A stretch of DNA of 64,000 bases from Plotosus lineatus (taxonomy: Eukaryota; Chordata; Actinopteri; Siluriformes; Plotosidae), in contig CM045729.1 in NCBI GenBank assembly GCA_024760905.1, positions 47,835,580-47,899,579 of the forward strand, given 5' to 3'. Position numbers and translations under genes: made by a program. The notes below the pieces were generated by a model, which saw nothing but the letters and a program-made list of their open reading frames with translations, had not been told where the DNA came from and ran no database searches. This document shows, piece by piece, positions 48,901 through 61,969 of the stretch (positions within the stretch are counted from its first letter, which is position 1; each line of letters opens with the position of its first letter).

Positions 48901-49157
48901 TACATCTCTCCCTCCCCCTCTCTCTCTCTTTCTCTCTTTTTCTCTTTCTCTCTCCCTCCCCACCCCCCTTCCCTCTCTTCCTCGCTCTCACTCATTCCTA
49001 TTTATAAAAGACAGGATTATTCAGAAATTACTTTGCAAAAACAGATTACAGCAGTTCAGGCAAAAGCAGAGCCAAAAATGCCACCTCCACATTAATGCCC
49101 CCTTTTTGTTTGTACCTGCTAAAGCACTTATCCTTCTCAGCAGCCTGTGTTTGTATG

Positions 49158-49199
<42 letters not shown>

Positions 49200-49385
49200 C
49201 ATACACGCTTGTGTCCTATTCATGATAAAGGTTAAAATAGTGCATTTGCTCCTTGCTGGGAGTGCCTGTCACATTGAGCAATGGCTCTGTTCTCTGACAC
49301 ACACTCTCGCTCTCTCTCTCTCACACACACACAGACACACACACTTTCTCTCTCTCTCTCTCTCTCCCTCTCTCTCTCTGCAGGG
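48901..49385. repeat. Pyrimidine-rich and CT/GT simple repeats
   Basis: CT-rich tract 48905-48990, CT then GT run at 49158-49200, and mixed CT/CA runs at 49305-49380. Confidence 0.9.
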
Positions 49386-49859
49386 TAGCAGTGTTATTTT
49401 GACCTCCTTAAAGTCAGTAATGTGTCGTTCTATTGCATGACATACTGTACACCTGCAGAACAGTCTCATCCCTCACAATTGACCTCCAGTGATCTTCATC
49501 AGTATGTGTGCATTTGTTTGGTTGTGTCTCTGTATTTCTAAAAAAAAAAAAAAAAAAGAGAGTATCAGCATTAGCAGGTTCCCTTCTTATGTTGTATTCT
49601 CTCTTCTTTACCCTTTTTCACCCCCTGTCCTTCGTAATCTCCCTTCATCTTTCCAATGCTCCTCTGCTCTATTATCACTGCTATCTCTTGATTACAACAA
49701 TAAATCCTTTTCTTGAGGCCTACGATCAACTGCAAAATAACCCATACAAAAATATTGTTCAATTTATTTTCCTTAATAAATATCAGAATACAATAAAAAA
49801 AAAAAAAAAACTCAAACTGTAAATCTGAATCCAAACATAATTATACATATAATTGTATA
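49386..49859. other. Non-coding, nothing recognised
   Basis: A runs at 49540-49557 and 49795-49810 only. Confidence 0.6.
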
Positions 49860-50316
49860 CAGGGATCCCTCGCTACTCCGTGATTCAATTCATGCGGCTT
49901 CATTGCATCGTGTATTTTTTTTTAAATAATAAATAAATATTAATCGAATTAAAAAATAAGGAAATTAAGGAATAATGAGGGGGAAAGTTAAGGAAAATGC
50001 CACAAAAACAAGGCCAATTATGCAAAAAAAAAACAAAAAAAACAACCCAAAATCTCCCATCAAAACCACTTACATTGCATCTGTGTGTGCACGCGCACGG
50101 ATGTATGTGTATCGTCTTCTTCTCATACAATGCCATATGTATGTGTGTGTATTTATATTTTATTTGCATCTTGTGTTATTTTTTGAATGTTTAATTGTTA
50201 TTATAAGCATTTATAGCATTGAATATTTATTTATTGATATTATATACACATATACTTCGTGGATTTCGATGATCGCGTGGGGATCTCAGTCCCAATTAAC
50301 CGTGGAAAGTGAGCCA
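49860..50316. mobile_element. MITE-B copy B4
   Basis: Begins cagggatccctcgctactcc with TA before it and follows the order of copy B3, without any insertion. The right end has decayed (ccaattaaccgtggaaagtg and then mismatch). Confidence 0.78.
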
Positions 50317-50343
50317 TAAAGATATGAATAAAATAAGATGTAA

Positions 50344-50383
<40 letters not shown>

Positions 50384-50726
50384 ACCTTTTAATTGTTTAT
50401 TTAATTATTAAAATAATTACTCATTCTTTTTTAAATGTACCTTATACACCATATTCTGCTATAATAATTTATATTACAACATACTTACTAGTAATTTTTA
50501 ATTACTTATTGTTCTCTAAAATAAATTTCTACCGAGAAATGTCCATTGTCCAAAATCATCACCCTCATATTCAGTTCTGGTGTAGGAACCTCCTGGTTTT
50601 ACTTGAGCTTTGTGTTTGCCTTATTGCTTCACATGCACTGTATTGCGCAATATATTATTTTGCCCATTGACTATATGGTGAATATTTTCTATATGACCAC
50701 TCAATTTATGTTCCATTATCTTTTTC
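50317..50726. other. AT-rich non-coding DNA
   Basis: An (AT)n run at 50346-50381. Nothing else recognised. Confidence 0.6.
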
Positions 50727-50822
50727 ATTCATTCATTTTCTGAATTGCTTAATCCTAATTAATGTCGCTTGGAGGCTAGCACCCCTTTCAGCCGACTCTG
50801 GGCGAGGGCAGACTACACCCTT
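50727..50822 (-). mobile_element. SINE-T2/M tail fragment
   Basis: ttcattttctgaattgctta and agccgactctgggcgagggc match the shared tail in reverse. Confidence 0.65.
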
Positions 50823-53194
50823 ACTCAATTAAAATCAGTTCAATTCAGAAAAGCTTTATCGGCTACACTGTATGTAGTACATTATTGAAATAGTTTTGAA
50901 AATATTGATTGAAACCTTGATGAATACGTCTCTCCCTCGCCCGTTCTCTCTTTATTTCTCTCTCTCGCTTTTCTTACGCTCTCTCTCTCTCTCAACTAAC
51001 CTGCTGTCAGTCTTATACTTTACTTATTCTCATCATCGTTCTGTTCAGAAATGCACATGCACACACATACACACACAACAATTCTACACTGTGTTAGAAA
51101 TAGTTCTAACATCAGCCCAACAGTGTTTGTTAGTTTGTATATTCATTTTCGAAGTAATCTTAAAATGTGAAGTTTTTTTTTTTTTTTTTTTGGAGAAACA
51201 ATTACAGTTTACCCTTCGGCTGGATAAAAAAAAAGAAATTCCCCGTTTTTCATCACCTGTAAATTGGCGCAGCATGTATTTTTCTTTCCGAAAAAGTCAT
51301 GCTCAAAACCTCTGAAAACGCCTCAAACAACATGAAAACAAAACAGAATACGGATCCCTGTGAGATGCTGTGATTGATATTCTGAGATTGGTTTAGTTCT
51401 GTTTGAAAAAGTTTCAAAGTTTAATGCGTGTTAAATGTATATGTAAAAGACTGGTCATCTAGGGTGTATTGTATAGCTTCAGGCACTACCTATATTTAGC
51501 TTTAAAAGCTTTTGGGCTTCAATAGTGAGCTCATTTCTCTATTGTTGGGGGGGGGGGGGGTGGTAAGGACCCTGCGTGCCACATTCAGGTTTTCAAAGAG
51601 TTCTGATGAGAAACCATTTTTAAACGGCTTTAATGTTGCACTACAGTACATACTATGTATTATCACAGTTTCATATTCACTTATAACAAGCCACTGTTTC
51701 TTGGCACTTCTTTGTAAGGTTAGCTCTAATCAATAATGCATGATATGTGACAGCTACTGCCATCAGTGTGTGATCAGTGGGAGATAGAACTAAAGAGAGA
51801 TCAGAGTGGAGGAGAGAAGAGGGTTTAGGTAGGACTGAAAGTGCCCGTCTTCAGTGCTGTGCAAAAGCATGACTGAAAAGGGAATAAAAGCTCATCACAG
51901 TACCTTTCTCAAGAACGTAATCAGAGACACTTTGTGCAGGCCAATCTGCATGTTTGGCTGTCGCATTGTACTCTACTGTCTATGATTCATGAGTAGCAGG
52001 TTATAGATAGCAAGTACTGCAGCCTGGGCCACCCAAAATAAATTAGTCCTTGCAGCAACTACATGGGTGCTCATCCTTATTTTAAGCAAAAACAATTTTT
52101 ATATCAACTGGTTAATTAAAATATTCCCTAGTCATCACTGTAGGAATGTCTAATGATCAGAGCGGAGGGGCAAACAGCAATTCAGAAAGCACACTAAAAT
52201 ACTTTCATTAGTCTAAAAATGGCTCTCTTTTTCGTTATTGTTTTGGTATTCTTCTACACATTCTACATTTACATAAAATTTAAATAAAATTATTTCACTC
52301 TGGCAATTTCATTGTGACCAGCGAGCAAAGGAATACACTGCATGTTTAGAGCTGCACATTACTATTACTATCTGATCTCCCTCAGCCAGGTTAGAGCCTT
52401 CAGTGGTGCATGCCAGTGACCCCAGTGGCCCTTATCTAAATGAGCTGAGTCATTTATGGATGTCACTGAAGATACTTACACTGTAGTTCACCCTTCAGTC
52501 ATTATCAGTCTGTAAAAACCACCCAGACACTGCTTTATCATAGCGTTCTTCAACCAAGGAAGCCTGGTGTTTTGGCTATAAAGACAGTTCTGTTGATAGA
52601 CATGAGAGTGATACTGTGTATGAAGGCCACATGCCATTCATAAGGTACTAATTGAAAAAGTATAAATTGTTAGTTATTAACCAAATGATATTGTGTGTAG
52701 CAATGGTAAAAAACAAACAAACAAAAAAACAAGTTAACTGTCGTAAATTGTTAATAGTACGTGTTATAAATAGTATAGATCATTTCAAAGGAATAGTCAT
52801 GCGTGCAGGAAATTGTGTTTCTGTTCCTAGACCATTTCCTGATCAAATGAAAGACGTATTTAAATCAACAGGGAAGCAGCATACTTCACACATCTGGTGG
52901 CTTAGTTAAAATCAGATCACTGACAATATTGTTCCACAGCCACAAACAGTGTATCAGCATCACCACAAACCCCACCTAATCTCAACACTGTATAGATTTG
53001 AAACCAATACAGTAGGGCAATACAAACTACAGGTTCTAACATGAATGCTATACTATATAATACTTTCATTTAATGAACATGAGAACTAGCGAGTTAGCTA
53101 TGAAACTCACCCAGCTACACATACCCAGCTACACATACCCAGAGTATCATTACGCAACACTGAAAACATTTAAAAACAGTATTTGACTTGCACC
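50823..53194. other. 2.4 kb non-coding, few features
   Basis: CT-rich tract 50930-50995, T run 51174-51192, G run 51546-51560. No exon, RNA gene or transposon recognised. Confidence 0.55.
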
Positions 53195-53517
53195 AGGGCA
53201 GCATTTTGGCCTCACAGCAAGAAGGTCTTGAGTTCAATTCCTACGCTCAGGGAAGTTCTTCCCACGCTTGCCTGAGTTTCTTCCAGATATTCCGGTTTCC
53301 TGCTACAGTCCAAAAACATGCACAGCAGGCGAATCCAAACAATCCCTAGGTGTGAGTGTGAATGGTTGTGTGAGTGTTGCCCTGCAGTGACCTGGTGAAC
53401 TGTTCAGGGTGTTCAACGCCTTCACCCAGAGTTGACTGAGATGGGTGCCAGCCTGCCCATCACCCTAATTAGGATTAGACAGGTTAGAAAATGAACGAAT
53501 GAATGAATGAATGACTT
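53195..53517 (+). mobile_element. SINE-M copy with (GAAT)n end
   Basis: Head partly decayed; body and tail clear (ccaaaaacatgcacagcagg, gatgggtgccagcctgccca), ending in gaatgaatgaatgaatg. Confidence 0.78.
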
Positions 53518-53608
53518 GTGCCAAATACACCATACACATGCCATCCGCATTACAGCAGCAAAAATGGAAAAATATATTTAAAAAATAATATATTTTTCAA
53601 TTTCTCTG

Positions 53609-54045
53609 TTGGGGCAGCGTGCATAGGCCTCCGTCAGTCCCGAAGGACTATGGCTGCGCTCTGGCCAGTATCCCGACTGGTGATACTCCCCAGTGCACAG
53701 AGCCTGGGTAGGGAGTAATGAGGGACAGGCTGTTACCCAAGCAGCAAGTCCCCCCCTGTCTCGGCGCCACCGGAAGGATCCAATGGAAAGGCAAGTGCCG
53801 ATACGACTGGGTTCCAGTGCCGCTGCAGGAGAGAAACTACGGTCAATTTAGAACGGCCAATTAACCTACAGTGCACGTCTTTGGATTGCGGGGGAAACCG
53901 GAGCACCCGGAGGAAACCCGCACAGGCACGGGGAGAACATGCAAACTCCACACAGAAACGCCCAGGCCGGGAATCGAACCCGGGCCTTCTTGCTGTGAGG
54001 CGGACGTGCTAACCACTACGCCACTACGCTAACCACTACGTCTGT
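53609..54045 (-). mobile_element. SINE-M copy, young, with a long distinct tail
   Basis: Reverse reading: box A cgtagtggttagcacgtccg, box B gggttcgattcccggcc, body tgcatgttctccccgtgcct. The tail is not the usual one but a CpG-rich block ending in cagtcccgaaggac-like sequence and aggcctatgcacgc. High CpG content and few changes indicate recent activity. The head end has a duplicated gctaaccactacg unit. Confidence 0.72.
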
Positions 54046-54049
54046 TGGG

Positions 54050-54310
54050 GCAGCACAGTGGCCTATAGTAGGTAGCATGTCCACCTCACAGCAAGTAGGT
54101 CCTTGGTTTGAGTTATGGTCTCATGTTGTCCCATGCTTTCGTTTGTTTTCTCCAGGTACTCCGGTTTCTTCCAACAGTCCATAGACATACACATTCGGCT
54201 AACTGGCTTCGCAATGTGCATTGTTTCAGATGTGTATCTGTGAATTGTTGTGTGTGTGGCTGTCCAGACTGTACCCCTGCTTTGCCCAGAGTCAGCTGAG
54301 ATCCACAACT
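54050..54310 (+). mobile_element. SINE-M copy
   Basis: ggggcagcacagtggcctat, cctcacagcaagtaggtcct, ctccaggtactccggtttct and cagagtcagctgagat in order. Confidence 0.7.
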
Positions 54311-54368
54311 TTGTATAAAAAAACAGTTCAACAAAGGAATGAACAAATGATGAGTTCCATACCTGCAT

Positions 54369-54655
54369 GTAAGGTAAAGTCTGTTGGATTTTTTTACACC
54401 CGAGCCATAGGGGCTGATCAGGCCGGTACTTATCCCCGGTTTCCATCGCATGAAGCGGCTAGGAGTATCACTCCTCCTGGATGGGATGCTGGTCGATCGC
54501 AGGTTACCTTCCCAGTATATTTTACTGGTACCCATTTATACTGCTGGTTGAACAGAGGCACACTTGTGGTTGAGACCTTGCCCAGGGGTCTTAGCACAGT
54601 GGGGGTCTAACTGGGATTTGAACACAACCTAACCATTATGCCACCGGCCCCACAA
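54369..54655 (-). mobile_element. SINE-P copy
   Basis: The family seen at 13912, in reverse: gtaaagtctgttggattttt, cctcctggatgggatgctgg, and a tRNA-like head with tttgaac-type box B. Confidence 0.75.
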
Positions 54656-54676
54656 TGCCTACATGTCAACAAGGTA

Positions 54677-54965
54677 ATAATAAGATAAGATAAGATAAGA
54701 TAAGATACAGCTTTATTAATCTCACAATGGAGAAATTCACTGTTACAGGCTCTTGAGGTACCATCAGAAGGGGGTGCAAAAATAGATACAAATACAAGCA
54801 TACACACGTACATATATATTATATATTATATAAGTAAATAAATAAGTAGATACATAATAAACAAATAAATATATATGTATAATAAATAAACATCAAGTTA
54901 AGTCACTTCCTGCATAATCTTTAAACCCAAGGAGGAAGAAGCTGTTTCTTGTTTAATGGATCAGA
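54677..54965 (-). mobile_element. Probable LINE 3' end with (ATAAG)n tail
   Basis: An (ATAAG)n run at 54677-54706 leads into cagctttattaatctcacaa and tggagaaattcact, then ggaggaagaagctgtttctt. This is a frequent teleost retroposon 3' end read in reverse. The middle is AT-rich and degenerate. Confidence 0.5.
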
Positions 54966-55703
54966 TAATTAATTTAAATTATAGTTTATTAATAATTTCT
55001 GCTTATTTGTTTTTCAAGCGATTCATAAATTATGACTTAATCATTTTGTTTTAACATTTAAAATGATTAAACTATAAATGTCTATATCTGGACATTATTG
55101 TTATTGTTGTGACATTTCATTTTGTTGTGATATTTCTCAGTAAACTCTTTGCTACAATTCATACAAAAACAAATCAAAACAAAATTTGTGAATATCATCT
55201 GGTTTTTTTTTTTTGGGTACTGGTGTTAAAATGCAACACCATTTGTTGTTAGCAGTGTATGTGTTATTCATAATATCCGGACAGTTAGTACATCTTATGA
55301 ATGCATAATAACAAATTATGAAAGTGTTCCCTAGTTAGTATTATGAAAGTGTTCATCATAAGCATGATGGTCGCAGAAAATATTACTGATATGAAGTATC
55401 ATATTGTGCAGTCACCGGAGTCAACAATTTCTCACTGAGTTCCCGGGGCATCCACCTTATCACATTTTAATTCTGAAATAGCATAATGTTGGACATAGGT
55501 TTATAATTCTGCACATCGACTGCATTTAGCTATTTCATAGCAGTTTAGCCTTAAGAAGCAGGGAATCTGGAAATATAAATTGTAGAATGAATGTGGATTC
55601 AGATTGAAGTACAACTGGATAAGGCTCTGCTGTTGTTTATCTAGATTTAAATTGAACCAAAAATATTCTTAAACGGTGATATTATAATTCAACTTTTGAC
55701 TTA
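54966..55703. other. Non-coding, nothing recognised
   Basis: No feature supported. Confidence 0.6.
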
Positions 55704-56733
55704 AAGTCAGCCCTCTACTTACGAAAACCTCTGAATATGAAAAATCTAGGTTACGAAAAACATTTTCCTAAATTTTCGTCCTCTGTATACGAAACAACCT
55801 CTTCTTACAAAAAGCGCCAAATGCACCATTTAAAAATTCAAACACACCATTCAAACATTCAAACGAGCCATTCAAACATTAAAATGCGCCATTCAAACAT
55901 TCAAACAATGCAAGAGTTGCTCTCTCATTGGTTGTCTCCCAACATCCCGCCCCGCTGGTCTCCCATTGGCCAGGAGGAGGCTGAACTGTACCCATTCCTG
56001 TACCCATACTTCCTGTTTGTCACACGCGTGAAGGAGAGTTGAACAGGACTGTGGGCTTGTGAGGGTTTTTTTTTTTTTTTTGAGAGTGATCATTGCAGCG
56101 TTATATTTCGTTATCCATCATGGACCGCAAGAAAGTGATTGCCGGTGACACCGAAAAGAAGAAGCGAGCTCCGTTATCAATTGAAGTGAAGCAGCAGATA
56201 ATAAGAAAATACGAAAGTGGGATGCGGTTGAGCAAAATCACAAAGGAGTATGGCCGAAACCCCTCTACAATGGGGATGATATTGAAGCAGAAGGAGACCT
56301 TAAAAGCGGAGATATAGGTGATTATTTCGGAATGATATTGAAGAAGAAGGAGGCATTAAAAGCAGAGATACAGTGACGGATGCGATTATTTCGGAAAAAG
56401 CAATCGCCATATTTAAGGACCCCATGAAGGAGGGTGGGGGTGAGGGTTCTTCAGACCAGCAACCCCTGGACTTTAAAGCATCGCATGGGTGGTTCGAGAG
56501 ATTTAAAAAAAAAAATAAGGTAAATAATTTTCTTTTATTTTAACACATATTTCATACATATTTCATACAAAATTGGTGTACTTTTATCATTTTTAAAAGG
56601 TTTATGGGGTAGTTTTGGGAGCCTTGGAACGAATCACGTGTTTTACATGTAAAATGCACCTCTATTTACGAAAACCCAAGGTTACGAAAAAAGGCACTGG
56701 AACGGATTAATTTTGTAAGTAGCGGGCCGACTG
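55704..56733 (+). mobile_element. pogo/Tigger-type element P2 with transposase N-terminus
   Basis: The left end aagtcagccctctacttacg and the right end in reverse cagtcggcccgctacttac are inverted repeats with TA outside (55702-55703, 56734-56735). An ORF from about 56120 begins MDRKKVIAGDTEKKKRA and contains the pipsqueak/CENP-B helix-turn-helix (QQIIRKYESGMRLSKITKEY, GRNPSTMGMILKQK). It stops at 56317. A second DNA-binding stretch, FKASHGWFERFKKK, follows near 56478. The DDE catalytic domain is absent, so the element is non-autonomous. Confidence 0.85.
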
Positions 56734-57520
56734 TAGATGTAATTTAGGCTTCTTAACTAGTCTCTTGCTTAAAATAAGATCGGATTGACTCCAGTTTCCT
56801 TGTGACCAGAGCAGATAAGTTACTTATCATTCATTAATGAACAAATGAATGAATATCTTGTCTAAAATTACTAGATGGAAATAAAAAGAATAACTGTCCA
56901 ACGAATAACACATGCTGACTCAAATTAAGTAAATGATCAAGAGGCTGGTAGGTTAACGGACGTTTTAGCATTAACCCCGCCCCAAACTTATCTTTACCTT
57001 TTACATGTGTATTTTGTACAAGGCTGTGAAAATTGATGCTGTTATGCATTTTCAAATATAAAAGCATCTTGAACCCAGACTTAGCCTTCTGATCCTCGAT
57101 GCTGGTACCATGTGCTGTGATTGAGAGCCGACTTTAATGTCCTCTGTTGGTTTGTTTCACAGTTTTCCTGAAGCCAGGCGCTCTACATGCACAGGATTTT
57201 AAGCAGCACAAAACGTTTCCCTAGTCACTTTCAGTGGCACATACTCAAGTAATTTGAAGTCATCTGAAACAAAAACTGTTTGGACTTATTGCTATTTGTG
57301 AAAAGTAATTTGAGAGTAAAGAGGCTGTGGAAATGTTAGCGTGGCAGGTTTGCAGTATTCGTTGAAGAAATAAAGAGTTGAAAATCCCAATGGAGTAAGA
57401 CATAAAAAGGGTGCATAAAGGGTGTGAGAGCATCATAAAATTTAACAGACCATCATGTTTTCTTATGCATGTTGTCTGCTATTACACTGGTTTACTGGGA
57501 AAATGGGCCCAATGCATGCA
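56734..57520. other. Non-coding, nothing certain
   Basis: A weak SINE-tail-like stretch near 56775-56850 (ttggattgactccagtttcc-like, then gaatgaata). Otherwise nothing recognised. Confidence 0.5.
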
Positions 57521-57529
57521 AGTTTGGGA

Positions 57530-58510
57530 GCTTGTGTAATCGTCGTGTATTTTGAATCTGAACTTACTGATCGAGGTACACAAGCAGCTTTAATGTTATT
57601 TCATATTGCTTCCATACATGTTCATTTCTCTACCATAAGCCGTCTCCAAAGACTTTCCAGAAATGTTGCCAGTATATCCAACTGGCCTCACAACCACAGA
57701 ACACATGTAACCACACCAACACAGGACCTTCACATCCAGGATCTTCACCTCCAAGATCGTCTGAGACCAACCACAGCTGCTGCAGCAATCACGTTGCATA
57801 ACCAAAGAATTTCTGCACAAACTGTCAGAAACTGTTCCAGGGAAGATCATCTGCATGCTCGCCATCCGCATTGGGTTCTCAACCTGTCTGCTGTTTGTCA
57901 GCATAATCAACTTGAGTGGGGAAATACTCACATTCTATGGCATCTGGCATTTTGGAGAGGTGTACTCTTCATGGATGAATCCCGCTATTCACTGTACTGG
58001 GCAGATGGCAGACAGCGTGTACGGTGTGTGAGTGTGAGTGGTTTGCTGATGTCAATGTTGTGTATTGAGTGGTCTATGGTGACGATAGGGTGATAGTATG
58101 TTTTATGGACAATGAACATAGGTGCATTTAATTGATGGAATTTTGAATGCACAGAGATACCGTGATGAGATCCTGAGGCCCAATGCAGTGCCATCCATCC
58201 TCAGTCATAACCACATGCCTCAGCATGACAATGCACGGCCCCAAGTTGCAAGGATCTGTACACAATTCCTGGAAGCTGAAAGCATCCCAGTTCTTGCATA
58301 AGCAAAATATTCAACGGACATGCCACCCATTGAGAATGTTTGGGATGCTTTGGATCGGTGTATACGACAGCATGTTCCAGTTCTTGCCAATATCCAGCAG
58401 CACAGCACATCCATTAAAGAGGAGTGGGCCAACAATCCACAAGGTACAAACAACAATCTGATCAACACCTATGTGAAGGTGATGTGAGGCAAATGATACT
58501 CAACACCAGA
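57530..58510 (+). mobile_element. Tc1-like transposon remnant
   Basis: Transposase fragments in several frames: THVTTPTQDLHIQ, RISAQTVRNCSRE (helix-turn-helix), LFMDESRYSLY with the first catalytic Asp, then after frameshifts HDNARPQVARICTQF with the second Asp and MPPIENVWDALDRCIR with the Glu. Stops near 58093 and 58130. The inverted ends were not found. Confidence 0.82.
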
Positions 58511-60011
58511 TACTGACTGGTTTTCAAAGTATTTATTTGGTGAACTTCACACACCATTATAAACCCCCTAGCCCTCATGTTCTGTACATGAAAATATTAT
58601 CATTCTGGAAAACACCACCCCCACCATCATAGAAATGTTTCAGGAAGTTAAAGTTAGAATTTAGCAGTTAACAGAGTTTTGTTCTTATTTGGCTGTTGTT
58701 GCACGACTAAGTAGTACTGCCCATGAATCTTATCTAAAACAATCATAAATCTAATTACTGTTCCTGCATCGTAAATTAACCTTGCTTTTGTAAGCAATAG
58801 TGGTAATATAAATTACTCTCTAACTCTCCTGGGCTTAATGGAAATTTTAAAAAAAGGTGCAATGAAAATCAGTTGTGCACGTGTTTTGTGAAACAGATGT
58901 TTCTGATAGGGAACGTTCCCTCCAATTTAGGCTGATTTGCAATTACAGACTGCTTCCCATTAAAAAATCAGCATGGTGTGATGACTGAATGAACAAACAG
59001 CTGTATAATTTATTGCTATCGTATTGTTGTTGTTTTTTATACATTTTCTGTGTCAGTGATTTTTGGTTATTAATTGTTAAAGAAACCTATTTTAGTAATA
59101 AACAGCCCAAGGTCTAATAAAATATATTATATTTTAAAATACATAATGACATAATGAATAATGTGCACATAAATACATCTGTCAGAGCCCATCTGTTCCA
59201 AGACAGTTCAACTCTAATTTTCAATAAACATTTTGTAAAGGGTTGATTTAGGCCATCTTAAAGAGCGCCTGTCACAATTTTATTGAGCAAAAATAATACA
59301 ATTTTGTTGGTTTTGACAAACTGTTTAGTCATCCCAACACCCCACACAAGATACCTTGGGAGTGAACTGTTTTGTACTGTTTTTATTACTTGATCGGTTG
59401 GCAGTTTGATTTCTTTTAATAAAAAAACTCAGGCAATTATGTGTGACAATTGTGACAACAATTTTTTCTTGATGCAAAACATGGATGTCTCTGAATATTC
59501 CAATTTGAATTGTGCCTTTTTTGAGGAAATCACGTGTGAAAATTTCACAGATCAAACAGTAGAGACTTTACATTGTGTTTATGATATTTGTCTGTATAGG
59601 TTTGAACTATACATCAGAATCTAGCAACACGAATAAACAAAGCTCTCACTCCGAACCTGGTGCTTGTGGTGGGGTGGGGTGGGGGGCGTGGTGGTGTGGT
59701 GGGGACACAGACACTCTGCAGGCTCCGGATGTATGAGTAGGATTATAAAATATCAACTGGTATAACAAAATAAAATTTGAGATCAAAATTAGATAATGTT
59801 GTTTTTAAAGTGCTTACCTCTAAATGTTTTTATTTTTCAATTGCTTTCCTGGCACATGTGGTTTGCAGTTTTTGTGGCTGGGAAATTAAGAATCTCCAGA
59901 AAATTTTATTCTTGTGTCAGGTAAGAGCTTTTTGTCTGGGACTTTACATCAAAGTGAAACCTTCAATTCTGGTATTAGATAAAAATACCTCGGCTCCAAA
60001 TGTACGAGACC
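58511..60011. other. 1.5 kb non-coding, nothing recognised
   Basis: A G-rich ggggtg run at 59670-59705 only. Confidence 0.6.
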
Positions 60012-60300
60012 CTGACTCACTCATTCATTTACCGAACCACTTTATCCTACTCGGGTTGCAGGGATGCTGGAGCCTTACTCAGCTGACACCGTGCCAATAC
60101 GGGGTACACGCTGAACAATTCACCGCACCATCACTGGGCCAACATCACAACCATTCACACTCACATCCACACCTAGGGGCAATTTGGAACAGCCAGTTCC
60201 CGGAGTAACCAGGGAAACCCATGCAAGCATGGAAAGAGCACGTAAACTTCCATACAGTAGCATCCAAGTCCAGAACTCAAACCCAGGACATTTTGCTTGT
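60012..60300 (-). mobile_element. SINE-M copy
   Basis: Reverse reading keeps head, body (ctttccatgcttgcatgggt) and tail (agcatccctgcaacccgag). Confidence 0.72.
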
Positions 60301-61082
60301 TTTGTCACGCAGGCAAAGATCCTCAGCAAAAGCAAAACATTCCAACCCTGTCCAGGTAAGTATTTGAGTAGAACACAGCAACACACCAAAAAGGTATTCT
60401 TGCAAAAATATTTTCAATTACTGGAACAATTATCAATGATTCTTTACTCTCAGAGTACAGATACATCTCAGAGGAACCTGTTGTGCTTATAATTTAACAT
60501 TAAAAATATGTCAAATCTAAATATTTTATAAATTATTTTGCAGAAAATCAATCTGCTGGGTTGTTCAATGTACTGTTTTATATCTCACAGTTTCTCACTA
60601 AAATGTATTATTGCAAAACTTTAACTATCTTTAACCACAAATGTGTAAATCCTCAGAACTTGCTACAACTTGAACATTTTTTAGTACTACCCAATATATT
60701 ATTCTGTGAGAAAGACCATCAAGAAGAAATATTTGGAGACGTGTCGGCACACTCAGGCATCCGTTAATACTTGTACTGCTTCTGCACGACCACAATAATT
60801 ACCTTTAGCTGTGCGCTTTATCAAAAACACTGGAATAATTCTGCACAGAATCTGAAAATAGGCATTAGTTAGATACTTAGAATGGTTGTAGTCTTTCTTT
60901 TCAGCAGTAAGCAATGAAAGTCACTCCATGTCTCATGTAAGTGATAAGTGAAACATATTCAGCAAAATACTGATCTTTATTTCATTAAAGATTTAAAAGG
61001 AAATGACTGAGGAAAAGAAGAGCAGGGCTAACATCTCCCCTCACGACAGAGAAATCAGAGCGCTTAGTATGTCTGAATATCT
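60301..61082. other. Non-coding, nothing recognised
   Basis: No feature supported. Confidence 0.6.
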
Positions 61083-61170
61083 GAATACCAAACATCTCTC
61101 TCTCTCTCTCTCTCGCTCTCTCTCTCTCGCTCTCTCTCTCTCTCGCTGTCTCTCTCTCACTGTCTCTGTC
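61083..61170. repeat. (CT)n microsatellite with interruptions
   Basis: CT run broken by single G bases. Confidence 0.92.
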
Positions 61171-61525
61171 CCCCAGGCACTTGTTCTGAAAACTTTTAGC
61201 AATTATAACTGTTTTGAAATAGAGTTTTTCCTCCAAGAGAATGTTTAAAGTATTTGCTTATTGATACAGTGCAACCCACCCATCCAACATGTTTACTTGA
61301 GCGTACTGTATCTCAGAAAATCTCCCACTATGGCGTTCTACAGATTTAATTAGTAGACGTTACTAGAAAGAACTGAATGAATGTTTCGACCACAGTTCAC
61401 TCAATTAAAACAATGCTGGGTAATGTATAGTAATGTAATCACTGGGTTGAGATGGCACTGCCATGCTACACATCCTTTCGATAGTTAACACAATATAACA
61501 TCTCGAGGGCCATCAGAGCCTAGTA
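61171..61525. other. Non-coding, nothing recognised
   Basis: No feature supported. Confidence 0.6.
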
Positions 61526-61529
61526 GAGT

Positions 61530-61842
61530 AAAAGTAAAGTCTGTTGGGCTTTTTATACCCAAGTGTAGTGGCTCATCAGGCCGGTAGTTATTCACTGGTT
61601 TCTGTAGCGTGAAGCGACCAGGAGTTCAACTCCTCCTGGATGGGACGCTAGTCCATCGCAGGTTACCTTCCCAGTATATTTTTACTGGTACCCATTTATA
61701 CTGCTGGGTGAACACAGGCACACTTGCAGTTAAGACCTTGCCCAGGGGTGTTAGTACAGTGGGGGTCTAACTGGGATTCAAAGACACAAACACCCGATCA
61801 TGAGCCCAGCACGCTAACCACTACACCACCGGCCCCACTCTA
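61530..61842 (-). mobile_element. SINE-P copy, full length
   Basis: gtaaagtctgttgggctttt, gggacgctagtccatcgcag, and in reverse the tRNA-like head ggggccggtggtgtagtggt. The clearest of the three copies. Confidence 0.8.
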
Positions 61843-61907
61843 GAGCCTAGTGTTCGGTTTAATTGTGTTCTTTGGAACACATGCAAAACAAAGATCCATT
61901 TTAGGGA

Positions 61908-61969
61908 GGGAGGGAGGGAGGAAGGAAGGAAGGAAGGAAGGAAGGAAGGAAAGAAAGAAAGAAAGAAAA
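61908..61969. repeat. (GGGA)n(GGAA)n(GAAA)n tract
   Basis: A graded purine tetranucleotide repeat. Confidence 0.92.

Noticed and set aside
57455..58093. 212-codon ORF as an intact transposase
   Set aside because: Only its middle is Tc1-like; the start is unrelated and the catalytic core continues in other frames after stops.
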